From positions 310,001 to 374,000 of the forward strand of contig WIXG01000017.1 of the NCBI GenBank assembly GCA_009869945.1: 64,000 nt of DNA. Reading direction: 5' to 3'. Positions 10,811-23,661 of the stretch are shown one piece after another. The notes below the pieces were generated by a model. That model saw only the letters and a program-made list of their open reading frames with translations, did no database searches and was not told the origin of the DNA. The position numbers and the translations under genes are program-made. Each line of letters opens with the position of its first letter. Position 1 is the first letter of the stretch. This stretch comes from Mesaphorura yosii (lineage: Eukaryota; Arthropoda; Collembola; Poduromorpha; Tullbergiidae).

Positions 10811-13800
10811 CTGTGCTATGGAATGAATGAACTACAACGCAACAGCACAAATATTGTGCCGTAATAAAATGCAAATGGTGCACCAGAGCCGCGTCGGGTG
10901 CGCATGTCCGCGAGTGCCGTGCCGCTCCGTTCCGAGCAACGCAACGTCGTAATGTTTGGTCAGGGCAATGTGATGTGATGTCGTGTCGTACGATGCGGGA
11001 TGCGGGAAGGACTTGCTGGAACCAGTGCCAGTGCCGTACCGTGTCTGCCTCTTCTGCAGTGCGGTGGCAGTGGAATTGGAAAGGATGTGGATGTGGATGC
11101 GATGTGCTGATGTGCAGTAGGCAGGCAGGCAGGCAGGCGACCGCAGCCAAGGAGCGAGGGCACCGGCACGGGCACACAAGCAGTAGGCATATTAAATGGA
11201 CTCGCGACTCTGCGTCCTGCTGCCGCTGTTGTGTTATCGATTAACTTGGCACTGGATGATGATGTGGCCATGTGGATTCCTGTCCTTTTGTGCTGCACAT
11301 CATGAGAGAAAACTAAATGTGCCTCGCTCCTGCTTTGCTCTGGGAGAGTGGAGACAAAAATAAGCATAGTTCCAGCAAAATCTGTCATTTGTAACGCTGA
11401 CGCTCTGCACCGAACTCTACAGCAGATGGTGATCTTTGCTTAATGTTTTATTTCATAGCATCTTGCCTCAATTTCGAATGGGTTGGATGTTACGAAAGAA
11501 ACTTTACATTTCGCATCTCTTCAATTAGCTTGGTTCACGGTATAATTGAACCTGACATCGACTTCAACCGAGCTAGATTGCCAATTTCCATTTGGTAAGG
11601 CGTTAGAAACGTTTGGCTTCCATCCACATCCGTTTTTCCTTCGACCAAAACTTTATCAAGCGCAAGCTCCACAACAAACAAATTGCATACGTATAAACTA
11701 CGTAAGTCAGCTCAGTAATTCATGGTTCACACCAGTTAACTGCCCAATTCAGACTCTGAACAACCAGTTGCATTGACGTCGGTCCAGTCGTACGTGTCCT
11801 GGTCCACGTGCAGCAGACTTGCAGACTGCCACAACCACAAAATGTCGCATCGTCTGAGAACTAACTGTGGGAACTAAAATAGTTTAATTGCCAGGTTCCG
11901 CACGACGACGGATGACGCGTGACTGAAGACGCACTTCGTGGGCTGTAAATTTTCCCAGAATTAAGGCAGACTGTGTAGGCTCTCAACCGAGCACTAAAAA
12001 CTAAACACAAGAGGCCACCACGTCAATGCCATGTTGGATTAATTCATGGTTTGGGTCTTGGCTTCATTGGTTTCCCAAGTCCTCTGCAATTTCTGATTAA
12101 AATAGGCATGAGTGCCTATATCAGGGATTTGGTTGCACAATGCCAATGGCCGTGATGCAACGTTGCGTTACAATCAGTCACAGCCACAAATTACTGAATT
12201 ACGCACATGCGGTCAGGCGCTAACCGCTGCGCTTCGGTTGGGCAACTGCCGCAAATTTGTAATGTAATTATTGCAAAAATGAAAACACTTAAACCCGGAC
12301 TGGCACTGGCAGTAACCCATCATAGAAAAAATTATGAAATGAGTACAACAGCCAACTGTAGCTACTACTGAGTTATGACGTGGGAGTATTAATGCGGGTG
12401 AAAGATGAACGTAATTAGCAGCTCGTTTCATTACGGTTCTACATTCTACATGCACCAGAACCAGTGTTCAGTTATTCTTGACTCGTTAGCAAGTTTGACT
12501 GTGCTATTGTAGCTATTATGCTATTACGCACTTCGAATTTCAATTAAGCCATTATCGACGTACGTACAAGTCAAGTATAAAGCAGCGTAACTTGATCATT
12601 CGGCCATTCGCATCATTTCCTGCGAATTAACATCTTGTTCTTCATCTTGCTTGTGAATTGTGAATCTTGATTCTGACGCAAGAGCACGACAACACGAATG
12701 CAGATGCAAAGGTCATAATACCAAACCAAACCAAAATCAACTAAAAAATGAATGGACGCAATTACGTAAGCGGAATTCACCACGCCAGGCACAGATCCTG
12801 GATCTGCAAAATCCTGGATTGTGCGTTCACTACATAAATATTGCAACAGAGTTTTCAAATCGCAATTTACAAGGTTTTGCTGAAAATTCACCAGTCACGC
12901 ACGACGCAAAAGCCAGCAGGCAGGTATCTGAAAATGGGAACCCTAAAGAAATATATCCAGATCGCGTGTGGCAGTAAACAAAACAAACACGGCAAGGAGT
13001 AAAACAACTCGACCAAATTTCCATGGCAAAGTCTTATTTAATTACAATGAGTCCGTGGGATTATGAGAATTTTACGAGACAATAAGCAGGCATCGCGTAA
13101 TGAATGCTGAACGGCAGTATTCGCAGGTTATCAACTGCAAGAGAAGTAAATCCAAGGCAACCACTTCACTCGTTTATTCGTGGAAATCCCTTTGTCGTTT
13201 TTCGTAAAGGCCAACAACTCTGTAGTCGTCACTCGTCAATCCAAAGCCAAAAGTCATCCTTAAGCAGCCGAATTGCAATTCAACTTGAGCAATTCTCAGA
13301 ATACGGATGGAAGGAGCAAAAAATCTTTGGTGCCAAAATACTCAGGAGTCCATGGCTGTCGTGGCTGTGTGGTGCTGTTTCGCTTGACTACACTTGAAAC
13401 TACACATGACTTGTATACCCTGGGATCTCTGACCTGTGTAACTGTCGAGAATAGTAGAAATAGGGTTTCATGTTGGGAATGTTGGCCGACAATTACGCTC
13501 TGGATCATCATTTGAGTCTGTTTATAATTTATAATGCTTATTGACTGTTTACGTCTTATGAGTCGACTCCCAATTTATTATTACATTCGTTTGATTTATA
13601 CTTACGCGATTTTATGGTTATTTACCTCGTTTTAAAGGAAATACACCAGCGAATGGCGATGTACACTTTAGACAAGTAATTTGGTCTTTAACCTGGTCTT
13701 CACCCTTGACGTGGTGCTCATTTTGATCGGATCTCAATTTTAAGCTCTCTGAACAAGATTTAATGAACTCATTTGCTACAATTGCAATTGCAAATGCAAA

Positions 13801-15899
13801 TGCAATGAAGCGTCTGCGGCTATTCGCTTTACCTGCTGCCTGATTTTAACGTGTAATCCATGAATTCCTTCTAGGAGGATAAATTCGCGCACGTGACTAA
13901 TCCACTTTTTGTTGTGTGACAAGCAGGCTGAAGTGTAAAGTCATTTATTATTAACAATAATTAATTGGTCTGCAGTCTGAACATTGCACATGCACAAGGC
14001 GCTGATGCCGATCGATGGCGAGAACAAGATTTCCAACCGTATGATTATCTCATTCTTGATGGCTGTTACACAAAGTAAATGTAAGCTTAAAATAGCTTGT
14101 ACATTTAAAAAATTACATAAAAAAATGACGCATGGGGACAAGTTTCGCTGGCTTCTGCTGCGTTAATCTAGCAAAGCGTAAACATGAACACGAACGTCAC
14201 TGCCGTTGATTTCAGATTTCCTCTGAACAATTGATAACAGATCAACTGCACATTAAGATTTACGAAACGTGTGGCCGACCTTGGTCGAATGCAAATTTGA
14301 GCTACTTTTTCCAGGCTTCAGAATAACAAAAGCGCACAGCAGTTTGGTGCTGATCGACATTGAGGGAAGGATTCCTCGACTTTGACTAGATTCGAAGATT
14401 CAGTGCGAAATATCTCCAAGAATTTGTAGGTCGCAGCTCAGACGGGGAACTGATCAATTTTTCGTAAGCCTCGCGCGTGAGTATTCTCCAGGATTTTGTT
14501 CTTCATTTATCTTGAAAAATTACGAGAAATGACGAAGAAATTTCCATGTGGGATTTCCTGCCTCGCATCATATCCATAAACACAACCATAACCTACCCAA
14601 AACAATTATAATAATTGTGGGAAATTACGTGTCATAAAACTATTAGATAATATTGACTTTTAACACATATATTGGACTTTGGCCGGTTTGACGTTAACGT
14701 TTTTACTTTTCTATGTGTGGCCGGCTTTCGCGTTAAAATTCGCGATATAGCGTGCCATTAGGATTTTGCCATCCTCGTCGTTTTCTGGTTCTGCCGTCTG
14801 TTACAATCAGCTGCGTCAATTCCTTCGGCCGTGCCGTAACAAATTTTCCAGTTGACAAAAAACTGGACGGGCAACTCTATTTCTTGTCGTACAGGGGAAA
14901 AATGATTTTTTGCACAAACGCTTTTTACACACGGAAAATCAAAATCCAATTTAAAAAATTGTTCATGCGCCCCCAATCCAACCTTTGTCGTGTCAGCCAA
15001 GTCAAATGCAAGAATGCTCATCTGTCGCTCTGCTCAGCTTTCAGAGAATTCGTGGTTTCGACAACAGAATCTCGAATCTGAAACCTGTTTGGAAAAGTCC
15101 CCAGCATGCATGTGCACTGGACATTTGTGCAGCTCGTGGTCGTGGTCGACACTTCAGCCGTAATTTATAATCTCATCACCCCATTAAAAGCCATTGCCAC
15201 GTTGCACAGCTGCCACAGCCATGTCGAGTCAAGCCAAAGCCAAGCCAAAGCGGCCGAAGCCAGCGCGATTGCGCCTGCGATTACAATTAGCCATTACTGA
15301 ATTATGGTTCAAAGGCGAGCGAGGAGGCAGACGATGAAAAAATGGTGTCTTGCAACATCGCGAGCGACTCGTGAGTCGAGCCCAGTGACGTCCGAGCCCC
15401 AATAAATCTGTATATTCTTGGGAATTCCTTCCTCCTGCCTCTGCCTCTGCTTCTCCTTTTCGCTTAATTGTTAAGTAATGACTTCATACTTAGTTTAGTA
15501 CTTATTCGCCGTATGCTTCATGCTTCGGCTTCGCTGACTAAGACGAGGGGTCTGGCGCTTCATACGTTCATACCTGACACGGCACAGGTTTTCCTACCCC
15601 AAAGCCACTACAGCGAAGAGTGACACAATGTCGAACCACGAATTACGGTCGTACGTTGATTATGGCTTGGAGTTTACCATCCAATAACGTAAATGGATGA
15701 CCGGCCTGGCCTGGCAGGCTTTTCTGATTCCCCGAGTCTATAAATTGGGGGCAAATTGACATGAACCATTTCAGTCATCATTCAAGGGTTGAATTGAAAC
15801 GACGTCACGCCGATTCGTGTCTTATCACATTACAACCGTGCGTGGTAAATCAACGGCCACAAAGTGAACTCCAACCACTAACTAACCACGAAGTTAAAA
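10811..15899. other. 5 kb non-coding stretch between zinc-finger gene and NUS1
   Basis: No open frame here shows a domain, signal peptide or supported splicing. The proximal part (10.8-11.4 kb) is GC-richer and probably contains the missing 5' exon and promoter of the neighbouring minus-strand zinc-finger gene. A short GGCA tandem run sits near 11120-11138. A TATAAA at 12576-12581 is followed by an initiator-like sequence but no credible coding region, so an unannotated non-coding transcript is possible. The last 160 bases hold the NUS1 promoter. Confidence 0.4.
15739..15746 (+). promoter_or_regulatory. TATA box of NUS1
   Basis: TATAAATT lies 154 bp before the NUS1 start codon, at a distance that fits a transcription start near 15770 and a leader of about 130 bases. 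Confidence 0.45.
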
Positions 15900-17375
15900 A
15901 TGGCAGCCCAAATTAAACCGGGTTTCCAAGGCCCCAAACCGGGCATCGTCTCTACGATCATCTACACCGTCCTCTATTACGCGATGCACAGTGCAGTGAA
16001 TTTCGTGTTTCAACTCGCTCAGATCGCAACGTTCGTCGGGAAACTCGTGTCGAGTAGGGTCAACGTGCCGGAGAGCCTGGAAGCCAAGTTTTCGCAGGTT
16101 GGCAAGGAACTGGAGAACTACAAGACGACGCTCGGGACGCTGTCAAAGATCCCGAAACACATCGCTTTCGCCATCATGCCGGAAAAGTACTTGGACATTA
16201 CCGAAGAAAACCTCGCTCTGGGCAATGGTGACGGAGCCCAGAACCGGAAACCGGAACACGACAACCTGAAGAACCACGCTATGGAGTCGGCGGTTGACTC
16301 AAACATCACCAAGTCACTCGCCAAGGAGATTAGCTGGGCGTACGCTGCTAATATTCATGTTGTCAGCTTGTACGATCATCAAGGTAAGCAACTCGTGTTG
16401 ACACTCATACTTGTGAATCAGCTCGGCCAGCTAAACTTCACTTCAACGCTTTATTTCTGGAACAGGTTTATTGAGAAACGCACACACTAAGCTCAAGAAT
16501 CAAATTCACGAAGAGATTCAGCACAACATAAACGGAATTCTGAAGACCGCCAAGCAGCAAGATGGCGGATTCACGACCGAGGTTCCAGTCATCAAAGTTT
16601 TTAACGCTGACGAAAATACTGAATGTAAGTTTAACGAATCTTCTCGGTTTAGCGACAACTCTGAGTCCTGACCTATGGGTTGTATCATAATTGAATTTAT
16701 TCTTGCAGGGCTGAGCGACTTGCAAGGCGAAGATGAGGAAACTGGCCAGCCGATTCTCTACATTTTCATCTTCTCGTACGACAATGGCAAAGAAGGACTA
16801 GTTGACACTATTCGCGAGGTTATGAAGGAGAATTCGAAGCTTTTGAACAACAACAATGACGATGGGGCGGTGAACCAAAGCTCAAGCAGAAGGAGTTCCA
16901 AGGGCGTGGCTGCCAATGATGATAAGATGGACAACGCCAACAACATGGACGCGAACAACCAGAATGAAGCAGACACCATCGCAGCTATCAACAACAGGCT
17001 CAATAACGAAATCAATCAGGTCACAAAGGAAGTTCCAAACGAGTCCAAGATGGACACGCTCATCAATGACCACTTGCTCAAAGTCTGGCAGAATAAAAAG
17101 TTGCCTTCCGAGCCAGAAGTGCTCATCATGCATGGAGACGTGAAATCGACACTTGGATTCCTTCCTTGGCACATTCGTCTGACTGAATTCAGGTAAGTTT
17201 CCTACACTTTCAAAGTGTACTTCTGTAAATTAAACTCAATTAACTAGTGTGTTTAGCCGTTCTAACTCGTGCATTTTTTTGCAGCTGGATTTCTGAACTT
17301 CAGGACGTCGGCCTCCAAGACTTTACCAATGTGCTAATTAAGTATGGCCATTGTAACCAGAAACTTGGAGCGTAG
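15900..17375 (+). CDS. NUS1: Dehydrodolichyl diphosphate synthase subunit NUS1 (Nogo-B receptor)
   Basis: Exons 15900-16383, 16466-16624, 16709-17192 and 17285-17375 give 405 residues. NUS1 is the non-catalytic partner of cis-prenyltransferase DHDDS in the endoplasmic reticulum membrane, needed for dolichol and so for protein N-glycosylation. The sequence shows an N-terminal hydrophobic region (about 17-50), the family block ISWAYAANIHVVSLYDHQG, the central PILYIFIFSYDNGKEGLVD, and the C-terminal signature STLGFLPWHIRLTEF. The protein is over 100 residues longer than human NUS1, mostly through an Asn/Asp/Ser-rich insertion at roughly residues 260-320. The extreme C-terminus, which in the family carries an Arg-X-Gly motif contacting the active site, reads Lys-Leu-Gly-Ala here. 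Identity is secure from the two signature blocks. Confidence 0.92.
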
Positions 17376-18833
17376 ACCTTGGCCTTGGCCTACTGCGAGT
17401 TATGTAGTCGCATTTAATGCAATTATTGGGCTTCGATTTCGAATGCTGACCAAGCGTTCATCACTACTAGCTTAAAGGATGATACCGACTGATCATAATT
17501 GTTACAATTGTACTTTTGTTAATTAATGACGAATTAGAATTCGAGTATAACTACAGTATTATTTATTTTATTAATTAAAATGGTCGCTGTTACGTTACTT
17601 TGTTTTACGCCCATGTCATCATCGCGTGCTTCGCTCATTAGCTCAATTAATTGTAATTCCCTGCCCTTCGAACATGTCATCCAGTGGCCGCAAAGGTCAA
17701 TCGAACAAGAACAAGTTGCCAGCCGCCAGGATTAGCATCTCAAGATCAGATAACTGCTACTTACCACTTTATAAAGACAGTTAAAGAGAAACAGCAAACA
17801 GAATAATCCACTTTCGACTTTAGTCAAACGAGTTTAATAAATTGTTGACGTCCTTGATGGATCTCTTATGCAATCCAACCCGGTGTGATGTGTGAAAGTT
17901 TCACCTTCAGAGTTCAGCTTCGGCACGGGTTCGCTGAGCAGGCATAGCCGTGTCTTACACACAACGCCATTAATTACTTGCTTATTAGTAGACATGCATG
18001 GGAAAGTTAATTGGGAGCCATTTGCACGGACATCGGACATACAATTTACAGAAATGCCATTCCTAACGATTAATTGCAGAATCGCGCATTCTCGTAATCG
18101 TAATAAGACGAAGTCCGCGTCCGCGACTCGATCTTGACGAAGTCGAAGACAAATGTCATGTGGCCAATCTGCCGTGCCAGAATTGTTTTCGAACTCCGGC
18201 TTTAATCTCCAGGAGACGTGTGTAGGATTGAATGAAGGGCAAGAAATTTCTCCCATGGTTTATGAGGCCCTCAGCGCAGTGCTCCAATTTTCCTGTTAGT
18301 CTGTCGTATACATGCCCTTTAATGAGTTAATAAGATTAGGCATCCACTATGCACTTTTTAAATATTGGGACGATTTGGATAATGACACGTGTTGGGAGCC
18401 AGCTCGTTTATCTGTCACACAGCCGCAAGCCCTGGATAATTATCCAGGGCTTGCGGCATCCCATGTGACAGGACACAAAGTGCAGCTACGACCGTGCCGG
18501 TGCAAAAAGGGCAAGATTGCAGCACAGGCACGAGAGGTCGGGATAATTACAGGTATTACACATTTATTAAACTCAATAAATGAATTTAGAACTTCAATTA
18601 ACTCAACTCAATCACAGGATTAATACGACTACGTTAAAAAGACACAGCGACAGGGAAGGAAACAAGGAAAGGGAAGTCCATACTTAATAAAATATAGAGT
18701 AGGAGAGATTAAGTGACATTATAAGTGAAGATTAAATTGAAGGATTTGTACATTCGACTTCAGGTAATACAGTTTACAATGCAGTGATCGCTGTATTTCG
18801 GGAACTATCCGCCTAACGATTGACGGCCTCGAG
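17376..18833. other. Intergenic region with a perfect 36 bp palindrome
   Basis: Carries the 3' end of NUS1 and the 3' flank of the convergent zinc-finger gene. A 103-codon plus-strand frame at 18312-18623 spans the palindrome and includes LRPCRCKKGK, but has no splice support. A 140-codon minus frame at 17834-18256 has no recognisable features. Confidence 0.4.
18422..18457. repeat. Perfect 36 bp palindrome inside a larger interrupted inverted repeat
   Basis: Every base of the left arm (18422-18439) pairs with the right arm (18440-18457) with no spacer; the centre reads GGATAATTATCC. Outside it, CTGTCACA at 18412-18419 pairs with TGTGACAG at 18464-18471, separated from the core by 2 and 6 bases. 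The whole could form a hairpin or cruciform of about 60 bases. Confidence 0.95.
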
Positions 18834-20972
18834 CTACTCCTTCATACACAAGCTGACGTGTTTCTTGAAATAGTTAGGATCCCTGTAATTCTTCTGGCAA
18901 TTTGCGCACTGAAATAACGCGTGCGTCCGAGACCCCGAATTGCCCGAACTCGACGGCCCTCCACCTCCACTTCCGCCATCGCCTTCTCCATTTGCATTCG
19001 CATTTGCACTCGCACTTGCTTCGTCCTCCACATTTTTCGCTACGCACAGCTTCACGTGCAGCTTGAAGTACCGTTTGTCGATGAAGCCCCGATTGCAGAC
19101 GGGACACGAATTTCTCTTGGCTTCATGCCGTCCACGATGTGACTTAAGTTCGCTCTGACTCGAGAAACTCTTCTTGCACAGTGGACAAACGTGGGCTTTA
19201 ACTTTGGTGTGCGTCGTCGCTTCGTGTCTAGTGAGCGTCGACTTCTGGCCAAATGACTTGTCGCAAATGCTGCATTTGTACGGTTTCAGTTGCATATGTG
19301 ATTCGATATGATATCGCAGTCCGTGCTGAGTCGCGAACACCTTATCGCATTTATGGCACTGCAGATTCTTGTTGGCAAATCCTCCCAGCAGTGGTTTGAC
19401 GTCTTCTTGCAGGTTATCTTCTGGAATCTCAAGCTGATTAGTTAACACGGGTGGTCGAGAGTCGTCTGGAACCTTGTTAGCTGGTGGCTGTGGACGCTTT
19501 TTCTTCTTCTTCGAACTTGAACTCGGTGTGCTCGACAACGACCTGTCTCGCCTCTCATCCCTCACCGGACGCTCTGGGCTCACGAGTGGCAAACTTTCAG
19601 CCGAACTATTTAGCTTCCAGCTCGGACGAATTGTTCGTGAAGACTTCCTGGAACCTTGCGATTGAACAGGGAAGGGTAACCTCCTTGAAGATGGTGATGG
19701 ATTTGCATTTTTGCCAGAAGCAGCAATCGGGGTCAGTTTTAGCGGCTGTACTTCTTCATTTTCTAGAAATACAAGTTAAGGTTAATTAGTCAGTTAGATG
19801 ACAGCGCACAGCGATGAAGCAATCACTCAATTACTTACCATTCTTTAACTCCATTTCGTTACGCAGATCATCAATCGCAGATGGTGATCGTGATTCATTG
19901 TCTCTCATGTCCAGCGGCTTAGTTTGTGTCAAGTCCTCCGGTTCGACTTGTCTGCTGTAATTTACTGCAATGTCTTCCTGTCTCAATTGCATGTCTTTGA
20001 CCGAGGAATTTGAATTTTCGGACGAACTGACATCGTTTTGTTGATACACCATCTCATTATTATTAGCAGCCATTGGGTTGGAAACCGCGAACTTAATTTC
20101 GTCTGGAGTGGTCACCGACTGCAAGTTCACAGACCCCGGGTCAACATTCAAGATCATTTCAACAGGCCCAGCTTCCTCCTGTGACTGCGACTGAGGTGGA
20201 AACGTATTATGAGCAGGCGGTGGGGGTGCAGCAACGGCAGTCGAAGTAGTTGGGCTGAACACCAATTGCTGCAGTTTCCTCTTTTTAGGTAGAACCGGAT
20301 ACTGTGAGTTTTGCTTCGAAGGTGTCCAGCTCAGTTGTCGTCTGTATGAGGCTTCTCTCGCTGGAAAATAGGTGAATAAAGGCGGTGAAAATTCAGAACT
20401 GACCGATTAACCAGGAACAGTATACCACATTTTCAGTTGCAATTGAGAAGCAATCTTACATTTAGGTGACCTTCCGGGGCTGGATGACCCCACAGGAACT
20501 GGAACTGGCGAAATATAAACACTTGGTCGCGAGGAGCCACTCTTCTCTCTGGGCCAAGAATACTGCGGCGACATTGATTGATTGGACGAGACAAGAGAAA
20601 TTGATACCGGGCTCTGTCCCGGACCATTGCTGTTAATGTACGCCTGGCTTGATGATGTCCGCCGTTGAGGCACCAGCGAACCGACTTCCTCTTCCATGAT
20701 TTTCCATCTTCGCAGCAGTTCGTGAATTGTTTTCTGCTCATCGTCAATCAATTTCTTCTGCTGGTCATTTTGGGCTGCAGAATTAACCGAATTAAATGTT
20801 AAATGACCACATTTAGCTGATATTAGCCCCCGTAGCTCATACAATTTCATGCACAATCTCATCATACCAACTTACCAGCCTTCTCCACGAAGAACTGTTG
20901 CACGAGGTTCAAGTTTTCACTGAGCACGTTAATTTTGTGATTTAAACCCTGAACAGGATCTTCGTCCTTCAT
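18834..20972 (-). CDS. C2H2 zinc-finger protein with coiled-coil N-terminus
   Basis: Exons 20972-20876, 20774-20460, 20360-19839 and 19762-18834 join in frame to a complete 620-residue protein. The N-terminus (to about residue 60) is Gln/Glu/Leu-rich and probably coiled coil (LLRRWKIMEEEVGSL). A Ser/Pro-rich low-complexity middle follows, with a nuclear localisation-type PKKRK at the start of exon 3 and a second basic run, SSSKKKKKRP, before the fingers. Five zinc modules lie in the last 200 residues: three canonical C2H2 (LQCHKCDKVF, YKCSICDKSF, HVCPLCKKSF) and two ending in Cys instead of the last His (CPVCNRGF and CANCQKNY). A Gly/Ser/Asn-rich linker separates the fourth and fifth. It should be a nuclear DNA-binding regulator. 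I cannot name an orthologue. Confidence 0.82.
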
Positions 20973-22193
20973 TTTGTCCAACTAATTGCAATTTGTTTCC
21001 AGTTAACTAATAAAATCGGGGAAGTACGTACGAAAGTACTACCTAGAAAAACCTTGGTATGATAACTGCGTGTTGCGCTTTTGCACTTTCACTTTTGGGA
21101 GCGAGGTTCGTGTTCGTGACTTACATACATACGAAACCAGGATTTGAGGAGGATTTCATACCAAATTAACCAAATACCCAGGTTTTAGTCACAATTATTG
21201 CGTCAGGTAGTCAGAAACGTTATTTCTCCCATCAGTTACTGTATTAATTTAAGTTCGGACAGGAGAAACCGAAATTCCAGTAAATAATTGCTCTTGTTCT
21301 ATTTCTCAGGTATTACGCTGCTGCTGGATGGGAAACTTCTTCTTACGGTATGGTTTATGCTACGCTGTTGCAGCAGTAATCGGTCCACTTTGCCCTTGTT
21401 TTGCTTGTATGATCCGCTCACCTTGTGCGTGCTCGCTCGCTCGCTCGTATTGCATCAAAGAATTTTAACCGTATGTACGCGCTCTCATAAACAATCAGAA
21501 AGTCATACTTCGGCATACATTCCGTGCTTCATACTTGCATACTTGCTAAAATCTCCTGTGGGATTTGAATTGCCGGCCGAATTTGTGACTTCATACCAAA
21601 GGTTTTGCTAATTTCCCACAGATTAGGGCCCCAATTAAGGAAATTCGGTGTTTAAGGCACTTCGGACCTGTTAGTTTGCTTTTTCTTGTGGATTTTCGTT
21701 GCTTCTTAGCAAGCACGCTTGGATTTTGACCTCACATGCTTCGATTTTGATCTTCCGCTTATCGGGCATGCCACCGCTAATGCAGGTGTAAGAATTCACG
21801 GAGATCGGTTGCACATTCTACTCATTAGTCAGAAGAGTACGTGTGACGAGGACGGTGCGACGTGAATCACATGAGTGTGGTGGCTCATTTTCGATTTGCC
21901 GTCGTACAACTCAAGGTCATTCGTACTCAAATGCAAATTAAGTAGGCACCGCTCCTGGCTCTCATACACTGCCCTGCCTGCACGCAAAATGCATTGGAGA
22001 TGCAAATCATCGTGGCTCTTCATCAAAAGGAGCTGATTTCCACAAAAATTCAAGAAGTACAATGCTATAACGCAGTGTCGAACAGGAATGAATCAATTGC
22101 AAGTAGCTTTAGCTCTTTACTGTGGGGTCAACTGTAAACTTCGTCATGAGTTTGATATGATTTAAGAAAGACAATCAAGAATTCGTTTAAGGT
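20973..22193. other. Intergenic region between zinc-finger and lipocalin genes
   Basis: The first part is the 5' flank of the zinc-finger gene and the last part the 3' flank of the first lipocalin gene. Open frames at 21288-21611 (+) and 21829-22062 (-) show no domain or splice support. No RNA gene seen. Confidence 0.4.
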
Positions 22194-23046
22194 TTAAGCC
22201 TTCTTAGGCTTGTAGCAATCGGTTTGACCGATACCACGAAGTTGTGTGGGGCCAACTCCGCCGTACTTCTCAATTCTCTCGACAAGCTGCTGCTCAACAC
22301 GTGCGTCGACCCACGGGTATCTGCTAACGACCTTCCAGTGAACGGTCTTGTTGGTTCCGTCATCGGTGCATGAAGCCCAAAGGCCCCAAGTCTCTCCATC
22401 GTCAGTGTCGACCAGGACAGCTTCGGCTTTAACTGCTCACGTCGTAAAAATGGTCAAGAGATTAGTTCGTTGGCTGATCGGCTCCTGCAAAGCATTAGAA
22501 ACTCACCCTTCACGTCCTTGTTTTCTAGATGGTCGATTGTCGCTTCGAAATAATTGTCAATCTTGCCATTCTCTAAGCCCTTGAGAACCTTAACTCCACC
22601 CTTCACGGTGTGCTCGCCGTCCTTTCGGTAACTAAATTAAAATCGATCGGTAATCACACTAATGTTCCAAACATGTAATAAGGTGTGTACTTGGACTTAC
22701 TGAGCAAGATATTTAACTGAATTTGCGTCGGTTGTATCATCTTGGTAGAACAAGCTCTTGAAGCAATCTTTACCCTCTAATTTGGATGGATCCGTAACCG
22801 GACCCTTTCTGATAACGTTCCATGGCCCAAGAATCTATGTAATAAACAGCATCTAAGTATAAATATACATAACCTCCTATCGTATAGTCGTGGTCTGTAA
22901 AAACTTACGTGGGCCAGTGCGATTTTGTCCTTAAATTCGGGGTAGAGGAGCTTGAAGTCTGGGCAGTTCTTGAACACGGCCTTGCCGTCTTGGGCGAAAG
23001 TGGTTGCAGCCACGCAAACGACTAACAATGCAATAGCAACCTTCAT
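22194..23046 (-). CDS. Secreted lipocalin-like protein A (apolipoprotein D type)
   Basis: Exons 23046-22909, 22834-22701, 22631-22507 and 22432-22194 give 211 residues. A signal peptide of about 18 residues precedes Cys-Pro-Asp-Phe. The lipocalin landmarks follow in order: ILGPWNVIRKGP at residues 47-58 in place of the family's G-x-W motif, a paired cysteine in GKDCFKSLFY, the conserved TWGLWASCTD strand (equivalent to the YALVYSC segment of apolipoprotein D) and a C-terminal helix VEQQLVERIEKYGG ending with Cys in GIGQTDCYK. Lipocalins carry small hydrophobic ligands outside cells; the ligand here is unknown. Its neighbour upstream is a tandem paralogue in the same orientation. A TATA box is at 23149-23156. 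Family call is from motif order and cysteine placement. Confidence 0.78.
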
Positions 23047-23661
23047 ATTGTCTTTGTCTCTGTCTCTTATCTCAAAAACGAAGACTGACTGTATAAACTG
23101 TTCAAACCGAAAGACTGATGTGTAGTCGAGCGATAGACGGTGCAGGTGTATTTATACCTCCGGAGATCAAGACGCGGAATTTTTTGTGATTTCATCGGCG
23201 CTTTGGCAGACAATCGTACCTTCTGGATGCTGGATCTTTTTCATTGCGAACATTACAGATGTGGGACATGAGTCGAATACTGATGCCTACTGGAACTGAC
23301 AGAATCCAATTAATTCCAGCTGGGAAATCAATTGTATACACGGCAATTAAGAGGACGGGAAGTCATGGACGTCCGATCGACCGGCACTCATCACGCGGAA
23401 TTTTTTTGTTCAGCACACATCGGCCTTGGATTTGTTTACGAAGGTTATGTAACTCACACCAGCATCAGCTCACTGATTGACGATTGACCAGTTTTTAGAC
23501 GAAGCCTTACCATTGTTTCAGAATGCTCGGGAAAGAAAAAGGAAAGAAACTGGACAGCATATAAATGTGAACGTTGGACTCGGAAAATGTTGAAACATCG
23601 ACCATCGACAATTTAATCAGGTTTAGAATTCAAAATTCAGAACAGATCACGAGTTGATTTG
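23047..23661. other. Spacer between the two tandem lipocalin genes
   Basis: Holds the promoter of the first gene (TATA box, described separately) and the 3' flank of the second. An open frame at 23244-23480 lacks features. No remnant of a third copy was noticed. Confidence 0.45.
23149..23156 (-). promoter_or_regulatory. TATA box of lipocalin-like gene A
   Basis: TATAAATA on the minus strand, 103 bp before the start codon; the same octamer occurs at a similar place before the paralogue. Confidence 0.6.
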
